Part shown: positions 42,412-50,889 of the stretch, in pieces
How positions within the stretch are numbered: position 1 is the first letter of the stretch
Layout of the letters: each line of letters starts with the position of its first letter
Notes under the pieces: generated by a model
Told to the model about the DNA's origin: nothing
Database searches by the model: none
The model's input: the letters and a program-made list of their open reading frames with translations, nothing else
Source: Gimesia alba
GTDB taxonomy: Bacteria > Planctomycetota > Planctomycetia > Planctomycetales > Planctomycetaceae
Reading direction: 5' to 3'
Assembly (NCBI RefSeq): GCF_007744675.1
Contig: NZ_CP036269.1
Span: 124,001 to 188,000, forward strand
DNA length: 64,000 nt
Translations under genes and position numbers: made by a program

Positions 42412-45372
42412 TTATTCGATTTCAGGAGTCTTACTGGCTCGTGGGAACTCTGGAAGAACAATCAGATCGGCACCGGCGTTTGTGCGGTCAATCGCAGTGA
42501 TGGTGGGGCTGCCATCAGTGGGTTGCGTAAACTGAAGCTGAAGCGGCTGCAATTCGGAGCAGGGTGTTTGAATCAGTTTCTGGCGATCAGCGAGCCAGGG
42601 GATTTCCATCTGATAGCTGTTAACATCAGCAGACAGCCCCCAGATATCTTTCCAGTCGAATGCATCCAGGGCCAGCGCACCGGTGGTTCCCTGTTGAGAC
42701 TGAATGCTCCAGAATGTTTCGAAGCGATCGAAATAATTATTGGAGCCTTTCCAGGTTAACAGTTTCTGTCTGAAGTCATTTTCATTTGTATTGCCTTTCA
42801 TCTGCACGAACGGTGCCTCGGTTCGTGAGAAGAAAATATTGTTGCGAGCAGACACATTGAGGGGAATCAATTCACGGGGGATCGCGCCGCTGTCCATTAC
42901 AGCCAGCCCTTTCCCGAGTAAAAATGTCGAATGATTCATCACCAGTTCCAGAAAGTCGCCTTCGGTTGGTTTATTGTTGCTGCCGATCAGTTCGATCACT
43001 GCCTGTGAAATCATGAGCGCGGAGTTCGTGATTTCCAGACGGGTGGGTGCTGTTTCCCGAATTGAAAAGGCATGGCCGTCGCAGCGAAGTACAGAATTGA
43101 TGACTTCCACAAACGTCGATTCCTTCACCGGGCGTTTGCCCATCATCGCATCATCGTTCAAACCCTGGTTAATGGGCTCGTTCATTTCAAACAGGGCAAC
43201 CTGTTGACTGGTTGTATTGGAACAGGTGACTGTCACTTGATGCAGGCGAATGTCATGTGCATTTTTTAAAGAGAAGAGCGCCCAGGAATCCGTATTCAGG
43301 TTTTTGACATCGACGATGATTCCCAGTTCAAACAGCTCCAGCGAACCATTGGCAACCTGAATCAGATGCGTCTGATACCCTTCTGCCGGTTCTTCGACAG
43401 ACTCAAAATGCAGAATTGGTTTGCGATCTTTGGCGGCGCGAATTCTCACCCGTTTGTTATTGATGTGAATTGGCGCTTCTTTGCGAATCCCGTTAAATCC
43501 CAGTTCGATGATGCTGCCATCGTCGGCGGCAGCACAGGCGGCATCCAGCGTTTTGAAATCCTGGCCGGCTGTTCCATCGGGCTTGATGATTGTGATTGCC
43601 GGGATTTCAATTTTTCGAAATTCGTTTTCGCCCTTTTGAGGGAACGGATCCGGCTCTGCTTCCAGACTGGTGTCCGGAGCAGGCGCCAGTGGGACCATGC
43701 TTTTTTTCTGATTACTGCTGTTCGATAACGCTAACTCCGTGCCAGGAGGGTTCTCGCGTAGCACTTTGTTTTTAGGAGGGTTACTGGCATCAATGATGTC
43801 GTTGATCGTTTTCTTGGAAGAGAGAAGTGGGATTTCAAAAATTTCATTCAGGTCTTTTGAACCTTCTGGCAGATTCATTTTTTCCGGATTCGTATCTGCT
43901 GTCTTCTCGTTCTCTAAGCCGCCTTCGAGCGGAGTGGGAGTTTCTGTAGTCTTGTTTTCTCCGTTCGATTTCACGGGTTTGGCAGATGCGATGGCCGTGT
44001 TTTCCGACAGCGATCCTGCGATCGTTTTCTCTGTTTCCGGCAGAGGCTGACTGGCGAGAGGACTGATTTCGTCTGGAGAATCGCTGGTCTGATTTTCGGG
44101 AGAAACTGTCGGTTGATTTTCATTTTGGGTCACACTCACCGACGTCGGATCGAATGCCGGATAGCGATCCAGCAGAATGACAACGGCTAACAGGACCAGC
44201 GCTGTCGCGACCCAGCCAACATGTTTTTCCAGGAAGCCCAGTCGGGAACTGGTGGGTGAGGTCCAGACGAGTCCTTCCGGATTCACGCCTCGTAAATCCA
44301 GTTTGCCGGCAACCTGCATTAAATGATACATCAGTTCTTCAGGTGTCTGATAACGGTCTGCCGGATCGCTGGCCATCATTTTTTGTACGATCAGAGACAG
44401 TTCGCGCGGTAGATGTTTATTAATGGTTGCCGGGTCGGGAACATTTTTTCCACTGTGATCCAAAAGTTTTTGCAGAACCGTTCCTTCGCCGTAAGGAGGT
44501 TCGCCTGTCAGCATATGATACAGCGTGCAACCCAGCGAATAGATATCGCTGCGCACATCCACGTTCCGTGGGTCTTTGGCCTGTTCGGGAGAAATATAAT
44601 CGAACGTACCTAACGTGGTGCCGGCACTGGTCAGATCGGCCGATGCATTATCACTCTCTTTGCGGGCCAGACCCAGGTCAACCAGCTTGGCTCTACCGCC
44701 GGGGGTAATAATGATGTTAGAAGGTTTGATATCTCGATGAACCACGCCGGCTTTATTAATGTGTTTCAGGGCAGAGGCAATTTGTAACGCATAGTTGACC
44801 GCTTCCGCCGCCGGCAGGATGCCGCGCGAATGAATGATTTCTCTGACGTTGGTCCCTTTGACATATTCAAAGGCAATGAAGTTCAAGCCCTGATCTTCGC
44901 CAATGTAAAATACACGCGAAATGTTTTCATGATCGAGACGGGCTGCCGCCTTGGCTTCATTCTGGAACCGTTTTACCGATCCCGCATCGCGTGATTGTCC
45001 CGGGCTGAGAACCTTTAACGCGACGACACGGTCCAGGCGAGTATCAATCGCGCGGAATACGGCTCCCATCCCACCCCGGCCAATTCGTTCCCGGATGACA
45101 AAATGCTCCAACTGCATCCCGGAAGGATTGGCATCCTCGTCTTGTGCATTCGGATCATCGACGCTGGGGGGGAATAAACGGTTCCAGATGGAAGAGCGGG
45201 CTATGTTGGTCTGTGAACCACTCGTGTCGCGGCTGGAGTCGGGTGTGGGAATTGGCTCATGCGGGCTGATAATGGTCTCTGGCCCGTCTGCTTCAGGAAC
45301 CGGGCGCGCAAAAAATTCCGGCAATGATTCCTGGCTCGTCATTGAGCGTTCAGATTTTGACTCGGAGCCCAT
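42412..45372 (-). CDS. Membrane Ser/Thr protein kinase with large extracytoplasmic domain
   Basis: Protein of 986 residues. A ~85-residue Ser/Pro-rich N-terminus precedes a Hanks-type kinase domain (about 90-350): GRGGMGAVF (98-106), K120, HRDIKPSN (212-219), DLG (232-234, the common DLG variant of DFG) and SPEQAKDP. A membrane helix spans about 386-402 (VGWVATALVLLAVVILL). The outer part begins with a Ser/Thr/Pro/Glu-rich linker (410-590) and ends in a ~400-residue beta-rich domain that starts like a parallel beta-helix (TAGQDFKTLDAACAAADDG). This is a receptor-like kinase; the ligand is unknown. Confidence 0.88.
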   Translation of the reverse strand: MGSESKSERSMTSQESLPEFFARPVPEADGPETIISPHEPIPTPDSSRDTSGSQTNIARSSIWNRLFPPSVDDPNAQDEDANPSGMQLEHFVIRERIGRGGMGAVFRAIDTRLDRVVALKVLSPGQSRDAGSVKRFQNEAKAAARLDHENISRVFYIGEDQGLNFIAFEYVKGTNVREIIHSRGILPAAEAVNYALQIASALKHINKAGVVHRDIKPSNIIITPGGRAKLVDLGLARKESDNASADLTSAGTTLGTFDYISPEQAKDPRNVDVRSDIYSLGCTLYHMLTGEPPYGEGTVLQKLLDHSGKNVPDPATINKHLPRELSLIVQKMMASDPADRYQTPEELMYHLMQVAGKLDLRGVNPEGLVWTSPTSSRLGFLEKHVGWVATALVLLAVVILLDRYPAFDPTSVSVTQNENQPTVSPENQTSDSPDEISPLASQPLPETEKTIAGSLSENTAIASAKPVKSNGENKTTETPTPLEGGLENEKTADTNPEKMNLPEGSKDLNEIFEIPLLSSKKTINDIIDASNPPKNKVLRENPPGTELALSNSSNQKKSMVPLAPAPDTSLEAEPDPFPQKGENEFRKIEIPAITIIKPDGTAGQDFKTLDAACAAADDGSIIELGFNGIRKEAPIHINNKRVRIRAAKDRKPILHFESVEEPAEGYQTHLIQVANGSLELFELGIIVDVKNLNTDSWALFSLKNAHDIRLHQVTVTCSNTTSQQVALFEMNEPINQGLNDDAMMGKRPVKESTFVEVINSVLRCDGHAFSIRETAPTRLEITNSALMISQAVIELIGSNNKPTEGDFLELVMNHSTFLLGKGLAVMDSGAIPRELIPLNVSARNNIFFSRTEAPFVQMKGNTNENDFRQKLLTWKGSNNYFDRFETFWSIQSQQGTTGALALDAFDWKDIWGLSADVNSYQMEIPWLADRQKLIQTPCSELQPLQLQFTQPTDGSPTITAIDRTNAGADLIVLPEFPRASKTPEIE

Positions 45373-45885
45373 GATCTAAGGTTCACTTAAAAATAACGAT
45401 GGTTCAACGTGTGAAATGATATCGAACGTCTCTTTGAGCAAGCAACAGCGTAATCCAAATTCACTTCGATTGTCTGAAATAAATGCCGGATTTTGCGTGT
45501 CCTACGCTCGTCCCCATTCTCGTTGGAGTACTGCTTTGATTTGATTCTTTCCTAACTCATTTAAATGTCTGAGTTTAGGGCTTTCTTGTAATGTCTGGTG
45601 TCGCTCTGTCTGAATGTGAAATCAGAATGGTGTTATGAAAACAGAATGGAATCGAGATTTCAGTTATAAAAAGTTGACAAGAGAGCTGCTTATATAATAC
45701 GTGCTGCAGCCGGAATCCGTTCTGATAAAAATTCAATTTGCCCGAATTTCATCCAATTTTTTTGTGCCGGGATACATGTGCCGAGGAATGGTTTGTCCGT
45801 GGATTCCTGAAAACGGACACTCTGTGATTCCTCATAAGCTGCAGGCAGACACAATTTCATGTCCTTCGAAACGAAGACGAGCCGA
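45373..45885. other. Divergent/upstream region between kinase and FliN-like genes
   Basis: About 510 bases before the 98-bp repeat, without a supported gene. It contains the kinase promoter (leftward) and a rightward promoter-like sequence at 45674-45698. A rightward open frame from about 45701 runs through the repeat to 45983 but has no family signature. A short untranslated RNA is possible but unproven. Confidence 0.4.
45674..45698 (+). promoter_or_regulatory. Promoter-like sequence with short spacer
   Basis: A perfect TTGACA (45674-45679) and a perfect TATAAT (45693-45698) lie on the plus strand, but the spacer is only 13 bases instead of about 17; the overlapping TAATAC gives 15. No coding gene with support follows on this strand. 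Possibly a promoter of a short RNA or a chance match in AT-rich DNA. Confidence 0.25.
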
Positions 45886-45983
45886 TCTAGTGCACATCAC
45901 ATTTTACCATAGCGTGTCTCAATCTAATATACTCGGTCCAAATGACCTTGGAGACGCTGCAGTAAAACTGGACACAGTCTAAA
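45886..45983. repeat. 98-bp dispersed repeat, copy 1
   Basis: Aligns base for base without gaps to 55645-55742: 86 of 98 bases identical, and 11 of the 12 differences are transitions. Similarity stops sharply at both ends. Contains an internal 5-bp hairpin TCCAA / TTGGA with a six-base loop. The last bases of this copy include the CTA that forms the TAG stop codon of the FliN-like gene on the minus strand. Confidence 0.85.
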
Positions 45984-46860
45984 ATTCGATAATCTTGGTT
46001 TCGTATTCCTGTTTGAAGCCAACTTGATCAATCTTCAATCCGAAATTTTCCCCGATCTTCACCGCCTCACCCTGACAGTAAACCTGATTGTTGATATACA
46101 TGTCGAGCGGATCTTCACAAGGCTTGTCGAATGTAATGAGCGAACCGGGACAAATAGAGAGCAGTTGCTTCATTTCAATTTTTTTCGTAGCCAGTTTCAC
46201 GATCGCTTGCACGGGTAGCTTGTTGATGCGGTTCAACGGATTCGAATCGGAGTTAGTTCCCATAGATGGCATAGACTGAGGGGAATTGCCAGATGAAGCG
46301 GACGGTTGAGGTGCTGGATCGGGTTCCGGTTCAGGGGAATCTGTAACTGGCGGTTTCGTCAGTGGCCAAATTACAGGGATCACAGCACTCGGGCTCTGGC
46401 CGTCGCTTTCATCTTCTGCTTGAAATAAGTTGATTCGCAGTAATGCAGCCCAGTCAGAGGGAGCACCTTGCGACACTTCGGTTAATAAACTGTCAGCATA
46501 ATAAGTTTTAAATTCGTCAACATCACCTAAGTCCATCGGAATCAGGTTCATGGACCATTCCAGAGACAGGGTTTGCAATCGTGAGGATTGCGAGTCTCCC
46601 GGAGCGGTATACCAGTCTGGCAAAGGAATATTTGCCGGGATCAACCCGACCATCGCTTCCTCACCAATTCGAAACAGAGCAACCAGTCCAGGACCCTGAA
46701 ATGCTTCATCTAATTCATCGGGAGACCAGACGCCTGACTCTCCCAGTTCCAGCCGATAGTTGAAATCGAAACACTGGTTGAAAGAATCAGAAAGTGCAGG
46801 CATACTTTCACCGGCGAGGGCAAAAATCGCTTCTACATTTTCCTGGCTAAAGCCCGACAT
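45979..46860 (-). CDS. FliN/FliY-like protein with SpoA C-terminal domain
   Basis: Protein of 293 residues. The N-terminal ~145 residues are a globular domain (SDSFNQCFDFNYRLELGESG) followed by a Pro/Ser-rich linker (175-205). Residues about 210-290 form the SpoA fold of FliN-type proteins: LPVQAIVKLATKKIEMKQLL, SICPGSLITFDKP, LDMYINNQVYCQGEAV and NFGLKIDQV. In flagella FliN is part of the C-ring switch; other SpoA proteins act in type III secretion. There are no flagellar genes nearby, so this is an orphan copy. Its TAG stop codon lies inside the 98-bp repeat. Confidence 0.8.
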   Translation of the reverse strand: MSGFSQENVEAIFALAGESMPALSDSFNQCFDFNYRLELGESGVWSPDELDEAFQGPGLVALFRIGEEAMVGLIPANIPLPDWYTAPGDSQSSRLQTLSLEWSMNLIPMDLGDVDEFKTYYADSLLTEVSQGAPSDWAALLRINLFQAEDESDGQSPSAVIPVIWPLTKPPVTDSPEPEPDPAPQPSASSGNSPQSMPSMGTNSDSNPLNRINKLPVQAIVKLATKKIEMKQLLSICPGSLITFDKPCEDPLDMYINNQVYCQGEAVKIGENFGLKIDQVGFKQEYETKIIEF

Positions 46861-47127
46861 TTCGGATTAACAAAGTCCCAAAAAATGATAATGTGTTCAT
46901 CTCAAGATCAGCTGTCACAGCGTTCTGGAATGAATACTCCTTAGATCATTCAATCGACCACTTGAATTTTAGTTCTTCAATCAAAATCGGCAAACTTCGC
47001 TTATTCAGAAAAGATTGCCATTTTGTGACTGCAAACCGGATTCTTTGATCCTACCGCTGATTTCCCACGTTCTGAGGGATATCTCTGCTGAAACAAAACG
47101 CAGAATTCAAGAATTAAGGAGAGAAAC

Positions 47128-47916
47128 ATGCAATGCCACGAAGTCGACTATGAAATCTTTGGTTCTGACCTGCAGATTGTGGAAATTGTGCTCGATCCGG
47201 GCGAGTCTGTCGTCGCGGAAGCGGGCAGCATGAATTACATGGAAGAAGGGATCAGCTTCGAAGCCCGCATGGGAGATGGTTCTAAACCCAACGATGGCTT
47301 TCTGGGCAAGCTTTTTAAGGCAGGCAAACGGATGCTTTCAGGTGAGTCATTGTTCATGACACACTTTACCAATGAGGGACATCGTGAACAGAGAGTCGCC
47401 TTTGCAGCTCCTTATCCCGGAAAAATTATCGCCATCGATATGGACAAAATTGGCGGCGAACTGACCTGCCAGAAAGATTCGTTTCTGTGTGCGGCGCTCG
47501 GGACGGAAGTCACGATGGCCTTTAATAAGCGGCTCGGATCGGGCTTCTTCGGTGGGGAAGGCTTCATTCTGCAGAAACTGCGTGGCGATGGAATGGCATT
47601 TGTCCATGCCGGAGGCACCGTCACGAAAAAGAAACTGAACGGGGAAACTTTACGCGTCGATACAGGCTGTATTGTCGCCTTTACAGGCAACATTGATTAC
47701 GACATCGAACGAGCCGGCAATTTAAAATCGATGGTGCTGGGAGGCGAGGGTATGTTTCTGGCGACGTTACGCGGGCATGGAACCGTCCTGCTGCAAAGCT
47801 TGCCTTTTTCTCGTCTGGCCGATCGTGTTCTGGCTCATGCTCCTTCCGCTGGAGGCTCCTCAGTCGGTGAAGGCTCGGTCCTGGGAGGATTCGGCGATAT
47901 GTTTGGGGATAGTTAA
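47128..47916 (+). CDS. AIM24 / TIGR00266 family protein
   Basis: Protein of 262 residues, start ATG 47128 after a strong AAGGAGAG sequence. Family features: start [71 protein letters not shown] and a late [14 protein letters not shown]. These proteins form a trimeric beta-prism-like fold; a molecular role in bacteria is not established. The C-terminus is Gly/Ser-rich. The DUF3592 pseudogene follows after 45 bases and may be co-transcribed. Confidence 0.9.
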   Translation: MQCHEVDYEIFGSDLQIVEIVLDPGESVVAEAGSMNYMEEGISFEARMGDGSKPNDGFLGKLFKAGKRMLSGESLFMTHFTNEGHREQRVAFAAPYPGKIIAIDMDKIGGELTCQKDSFLCAALGTEVTMAFNKRLGSGFFGGEGFILQKLRGDGMAFVHAGGTVTKKKLNGETLRVDTGCIVAFTGNIDYDIERAGNLKSMVLGGEGMFLATLRGHGTVLLQSLPFSRLADRVLAHAPSAGGSSVGEGSVLGGFGDMFGDS

Positions 47917-47961
47917 GCTGCCCCCGAGAGAATGCCACTGTCGAGTTTCAGGAGTCGATCA

Positions 47962-48522
47962 ATGGTGAAAAGTAAAGCAGACATGTATAAAGCGGGGCGT
48001 ATTTTTTCGTTCGTTCTGGGAGCGATTTTCATCATTGCCGGCTTTCTCGTGACCTATCTGCTGGGGCTGCCGCTGATCGAACAGGCGAAAGCCAGTAAAA
48101 ACTGGCCAACGACCAAAGGAGTTGTGCTCAAATCGAAAGTGGCCACCCACCGCAGCAGCAATTCCAACTCGTCAACCTATTCAGCCGAGATTATGTATCG
48201 CTATCAGGTGGAAGGAGAGGACTATGAATGCGCAACGGTCTGGTTTGGCAGCGATGTTTCCACATCGAACCGATCCCTGGCGCAGAATACGGTCAAAAAA
48301 TATCCGGTGGACAAGTAGGTGGTCGTGTATTATGACCCGCAAAAACCGATCGCCGCGGTACTCGAACCCGGCGTGTTCAAGACCACCTATTTCTATTATA
48401 TCTTCGGGTGGCTGCTGATGGGGCCGGGAATTCTAATGACGGGCATTCCCCTGTTCCGGTGGCTCCTTAGAAAAGGCAAAAGCATCGACGAGAGTCCCTC
48501 TTCGGCAAACTTTGCCGAATGA
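47962..48522 (+). pseudogene. DUF3592-type membrane protein gene interrupted by an in-frame TAG
   Basis: Two open segments in the same frame (47962-48315 and 48319-48522) are separated only by TAG at 48316-48318. Together they form one DUF3592-type protein: first membrane helix (about 13-35), an extracytoplasmic beta domain (SAEIMYRYQVEGEDYECATVW), then YPVDK-stop-VVVYYDPQKPIAAVLEPGVF and a second membrane helix. Family members run through this point (typical pattern YPVG-x-x-V-x-VYYDP), so a sense codon has become TAG. The reading frame after the stop is intact, suggesting a recent mutation, a sequence error or readthrough. A perfect 9-bp palindrome (48501-48519) ends the gene. Confidence 0.8.
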
Positions 48523-48634
48523 GCGTGGAGAAAACGTGGCAGGGAAATTTTGAGCTTGCCTTGATGCGGTAATTTTTGGTAAACAGCGTGCCTGCCTCTC
48601 AGACATCTCTCACTCTCTCCATGGTTATCTCTTC

Positions 48635-49666
48635 ATGTCTTTTTCGTGCGTCACCCATACGCAGCGACCGATTTTGCTGGCGCTTCTCACTCTGTTGTTG
48701 TGCCCTTTTGTTGTCGGTTGCGCGTCGACTCCTTATCAGTATCAGACGAATCTGATCACGCATCCCGATTTGGATTTCGAGGAAGGGGAACCGCAAATCG
48801 TACGTGGGAAACCCAGAAAATTTGTGGACGGCGTTGGCTGGGTCGTGGGCATCCCGGGGAAAATTCTGCTCTGGAATCGCCGCGTTGATAACCATGATAT
48901 TTCGCCGGAGACCGAAGCCGCGATCGCCGCGTATCTGGAGAAAAATGGCCTGGATCAAGTCAAAGTGCGGATTAATGAATACGATCCGCTGGGCGAATGG
49001 AGACGGCTCCGAAAGAATAAAGCCGTCGGCTGGGGCTGGCGGTATACCGCGGGTACCTTAACGGCCCTGCACTACACGCTCTTGCCGGGACGCATTATCG
49101 GCGGCGATAACTACAATCCGTTTACGAATACGATCAGCCTGTATTCCGATCTTCCTGCCGTCGCGTTGCACGAAGGGGGACACGCCAAAGATTTTGGTTC
49201 GCGGAAATGGAAGGGCACGTATGCCGTCGCAGGCGCACTGCCGGGAGTCTCGCTCTGGCCTGAAGCGATCGCCACCAATGATGCGCTTGGCTATCTGCGT
49301 GCTGAAGAAAATTATGAAGACGAACAGGAAGCCTACCGTGTGCTCTATCCCGCCTATGCAACATACATTGCGGGTGCCGCTTCACCCTTACTGCCTTATG
49401 GAGATCTGGTGATCAAAGCTGGTGCCGTGATTCCGGGGCATCTTGCTGGACGCTGGAAAGCCAATGAAGTGCGGCAGGAGCAGATTGCCCGCCATTCCCA
49501 ATCGGGTATTCAGCAAGTCTCTGCCGCAGACCCGTTTCTCAGTTTGCCAGAAATAGATGCGACAGATCAAAGTCCGATACAGCAAACGCACTATCAGGCA
49601 ATGCAGGCAGATCACGATCTGTTTGAAGAACAGAAGATGGGGAGAGAAATCCCCGAGCGCGATTGA
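48635..49666 (+). CDS. Lipoprotein with HExxH metallopeptidase motif
   Basis: Protein of 343 residues. The signal peptide ends in a lipobox-like VVGC with Cys29 followed by ASTPY, indicating a lipoprotein. The core holds VALHEGGHAKDFG, a zinc-peptidase HExxH motif (H179, E180, H183), followed by EAIATNDALGYLRAEENYEDEQEAYR that could supply the third ligand. Upstream, TALHYTLLPGRIIGGDNYNPF resembles the pre-active-site strand of such enzymes. The family is not named. It may be an outer-membrane or periplasmic protease; the active state is inferred from the motif only. Confidence 0.72.
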   Translation: MSFSCVTHTQRPILLALLTLLLCPFVVGCASTPYQYQTNLITHPDLDFEEGEPQIVRGKPRKFVDGVGWVVGIPGKILLWNRRVDNHDISPETEAAIAAYLEKNGLDQVKVRINEYDPLGEWRRLRKNKAVGWGWRYTAGTLTALHYTLLPGRIIGGDNYNPFTNTISLYSDLPAVALHEGGHAKDFGSRKWKGTYAVAGALPGVSLWPEAIATNDALGYLRAEENYEDEQEAYRVLYPAYATYIAGAASPLLPYGDLVIKAGAVIPGHLAGRWKANEVRQEQIARHSQSGIQQVSAADPFLSLPEIDATDQSPIQQTHYQAMQADHDLFEEQKMGREIPERD

Positions 49667-49679
49667 AACCAGGGGTTCG

Positions 49680-50156
49680 TTACTTCGAGGAATTCGGGGG
49701 GGGCGTGATTCCCAGAGTGGTCACGCGGTCAACGGGTTCATTGCAGAGCGGGTAGCTACTGGTCGAGGCAGAAAGCACATCGGCCAATGTTGTTTCAGAA
49801 AATGCGGTTTCCGTTTCTCGCATGGCATCATCCAGCTTACGATGCAACGGGCATAAATTCGCACCATGCCCTTTTAAACCGAGAGGGCAGGTTGTGATTC
49901 GGCAAATGGGATCGACGGCGTTCACGACTTCCAGTAAATTCAGGTCCGCAGGGGTCTTCACCAGAGAGATACCGCCGCCAATACCCCGCTGTGAATGAAC
50001 GACATTTGACTGACGCAAACTCTGAAGGACTTTCGAAAGATACGCCTGCGGAACTTTAGTCGCTTTGGCGATTTGTTCTGTTGTGCACGGGTTGGGAGCC
50101 TGGTCGGCTAAATGAACAATTGCTCTGAGTGCATATTCAACAGTCTGGGAAAACAT
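49680..50156 (-). CDS. Rrf2 family transcriptional regulator (NsrR/IscR-like)
   Basis: Protein of 158 residues with the Rrf2 winged helix (VEYALRAIVHLADQAPNP, IAKATKVPQAYLSKVLQSLRQ, SQRGIGGGISLVKTPADLNLLEV). Three Cys at 85, 90 and 102 (C-x4-C-x11-C) sit where Rrf2 proteins bind an iron-sulfur cluster, although the spacing differs from classical NsrR and IscR. A role in sensing nitric oxide, oxygen or iron-sulfur status is inferred. It is divergently transcribed from a protoglobin gene (139 bases between) whose control region has an AT-rich dyad, which makes the protoglobin its likely target. Confidence 0.88.
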   Translation of the reverse strand: MFSQTVEYALRAIVHLADQAPNPCTTEQIAKATKVPQAYLSKVLQSLRQSNVVHSQRGIGGGISLVKTPADLNLLEVVNAVDPICRITTCPLGLKGHGANLCPLHRKLDDAMRETETAFSETTLADVLSASTSSYPLCNEPVDRVTTLGITPPPNSSK

Positions 50157-50224
50157 AAGAAAGTCCTTGAAAACGATAATTGGACATTGATGTCTATTAT
50201 TGCGTTTGTTATTCTGCGTATCAA

Positions 50225-50241
50225 ATTAATTATGAATTATT
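50225..50241. promoter_or_regulatory. AT-rich dyad in the Rrf2-protoglobin spacer
   Basis: TAATT ATG AATTA (50227-50239) is a perfect 5-3-5 palindrome, extended by two further A/T pairs after one mismatch. It lies between the divergent Rrf2 regulator and protoglobin starts, 54 bases before the latter. AT-rich palindromes are typical operators of NsrR-type Rrf2 regulators, so this is a candidate operator. Confidence 0.4.
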
Positions 50242-50294
50242 TATGTAGTTCGAATACAGTAATTATAGTCGCTCAATTGAATTAGGAACCAAAA

Positions 50295-50870
50295 ATGAAA
50301 CACATTGATGAAGAAAAACTCGAAACAGACCTGCCTTACCGATTTCAGTATCTCGCCGAATTTATGGGGGTCACGGAAGACGATTTAAAGGCAGTCCATG
50401 CAGCAGCGGGCGTCGTCGCGCCCTTAGTGCCTGGTTTAGTCGACGCCGTTTATGACCAACTTTTCCGCTATGATTGCACAAAACGCCATTTTGTGCCACG
50501 CCAACACGGTTATGAGGGCGAAATTCCTGAAAGCATCGAGTCACTCACGCTTGATCATGAAATGATCCAATTCCGGAAACAACATCTCGCGCGGTATCTG
50601 GAAACGCTGGTTACAAAACCCTACGACGAAAAAATGATCCAATATCTGGATCTGGTCGGCAAGATTCATACCCCCAAAGCAGGCAGCAAAGATTTGGATG
50701 TACCTCTGGTACAGATGAACGCACTGATGGGCTTCGTCTCGAATGCTTTGGTCAGTACGATTCTAGGATTGAACCTGGATCGTGACACCGAAGTCAAAAC
50801 CTTAGCGGCGTTCAACAAATTGCTCTGGCTGCAGAACGATCTGATCACGCGCCACTATCAGGCGTCGTAG
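50295..50870 (+). CDS. Protoglobin family heme protein
   Basis: Protein of 191 residues resembling protoglobins, the single-domain relatives of globin-coupled sensors: long N-terminus (PYRFQYLAEFMGVTEDDLKAV), central RKQHLARYLETL with H97 the probable proximal heme ligand, and a VGKIHTPKAG segment. No signalling or output domain is attached. Protoglobins bind O2, CO and NO; with an Rrf2 regulator opposite, nitric oxide or oxygen handling is a reasonable inference. AGGAACC precedes the ATG. Confidence 0.85.
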   Translation: MKHIDEEKLETDLPYRFQYLAEFMGVTEDDLKAVHAAAGVVAPLVPGLVDAVYDQLFRYDCTKRHFVPRQHGYEGEIPESIESLTLDHEMIQFRKQHLARYLETLVTKPYDEKMIQYLDLVGKIHTPKAGSKDLDVPLVQMNALMGFVSNALVSTILGLNLDRDTEVKTLAAFNKLLWLQNDLITRHYQAS

Positions 50871-50889
50871 CGGGTCAAATCAAGTTGGG

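Noticed and set aside
45701-45982. Plus-strand open frame that ends inside the 98-bp repeat
   Set aside because: The two repeat copies differ mainly by non-synonymous changes, so there is no sign of selection on the peptide.
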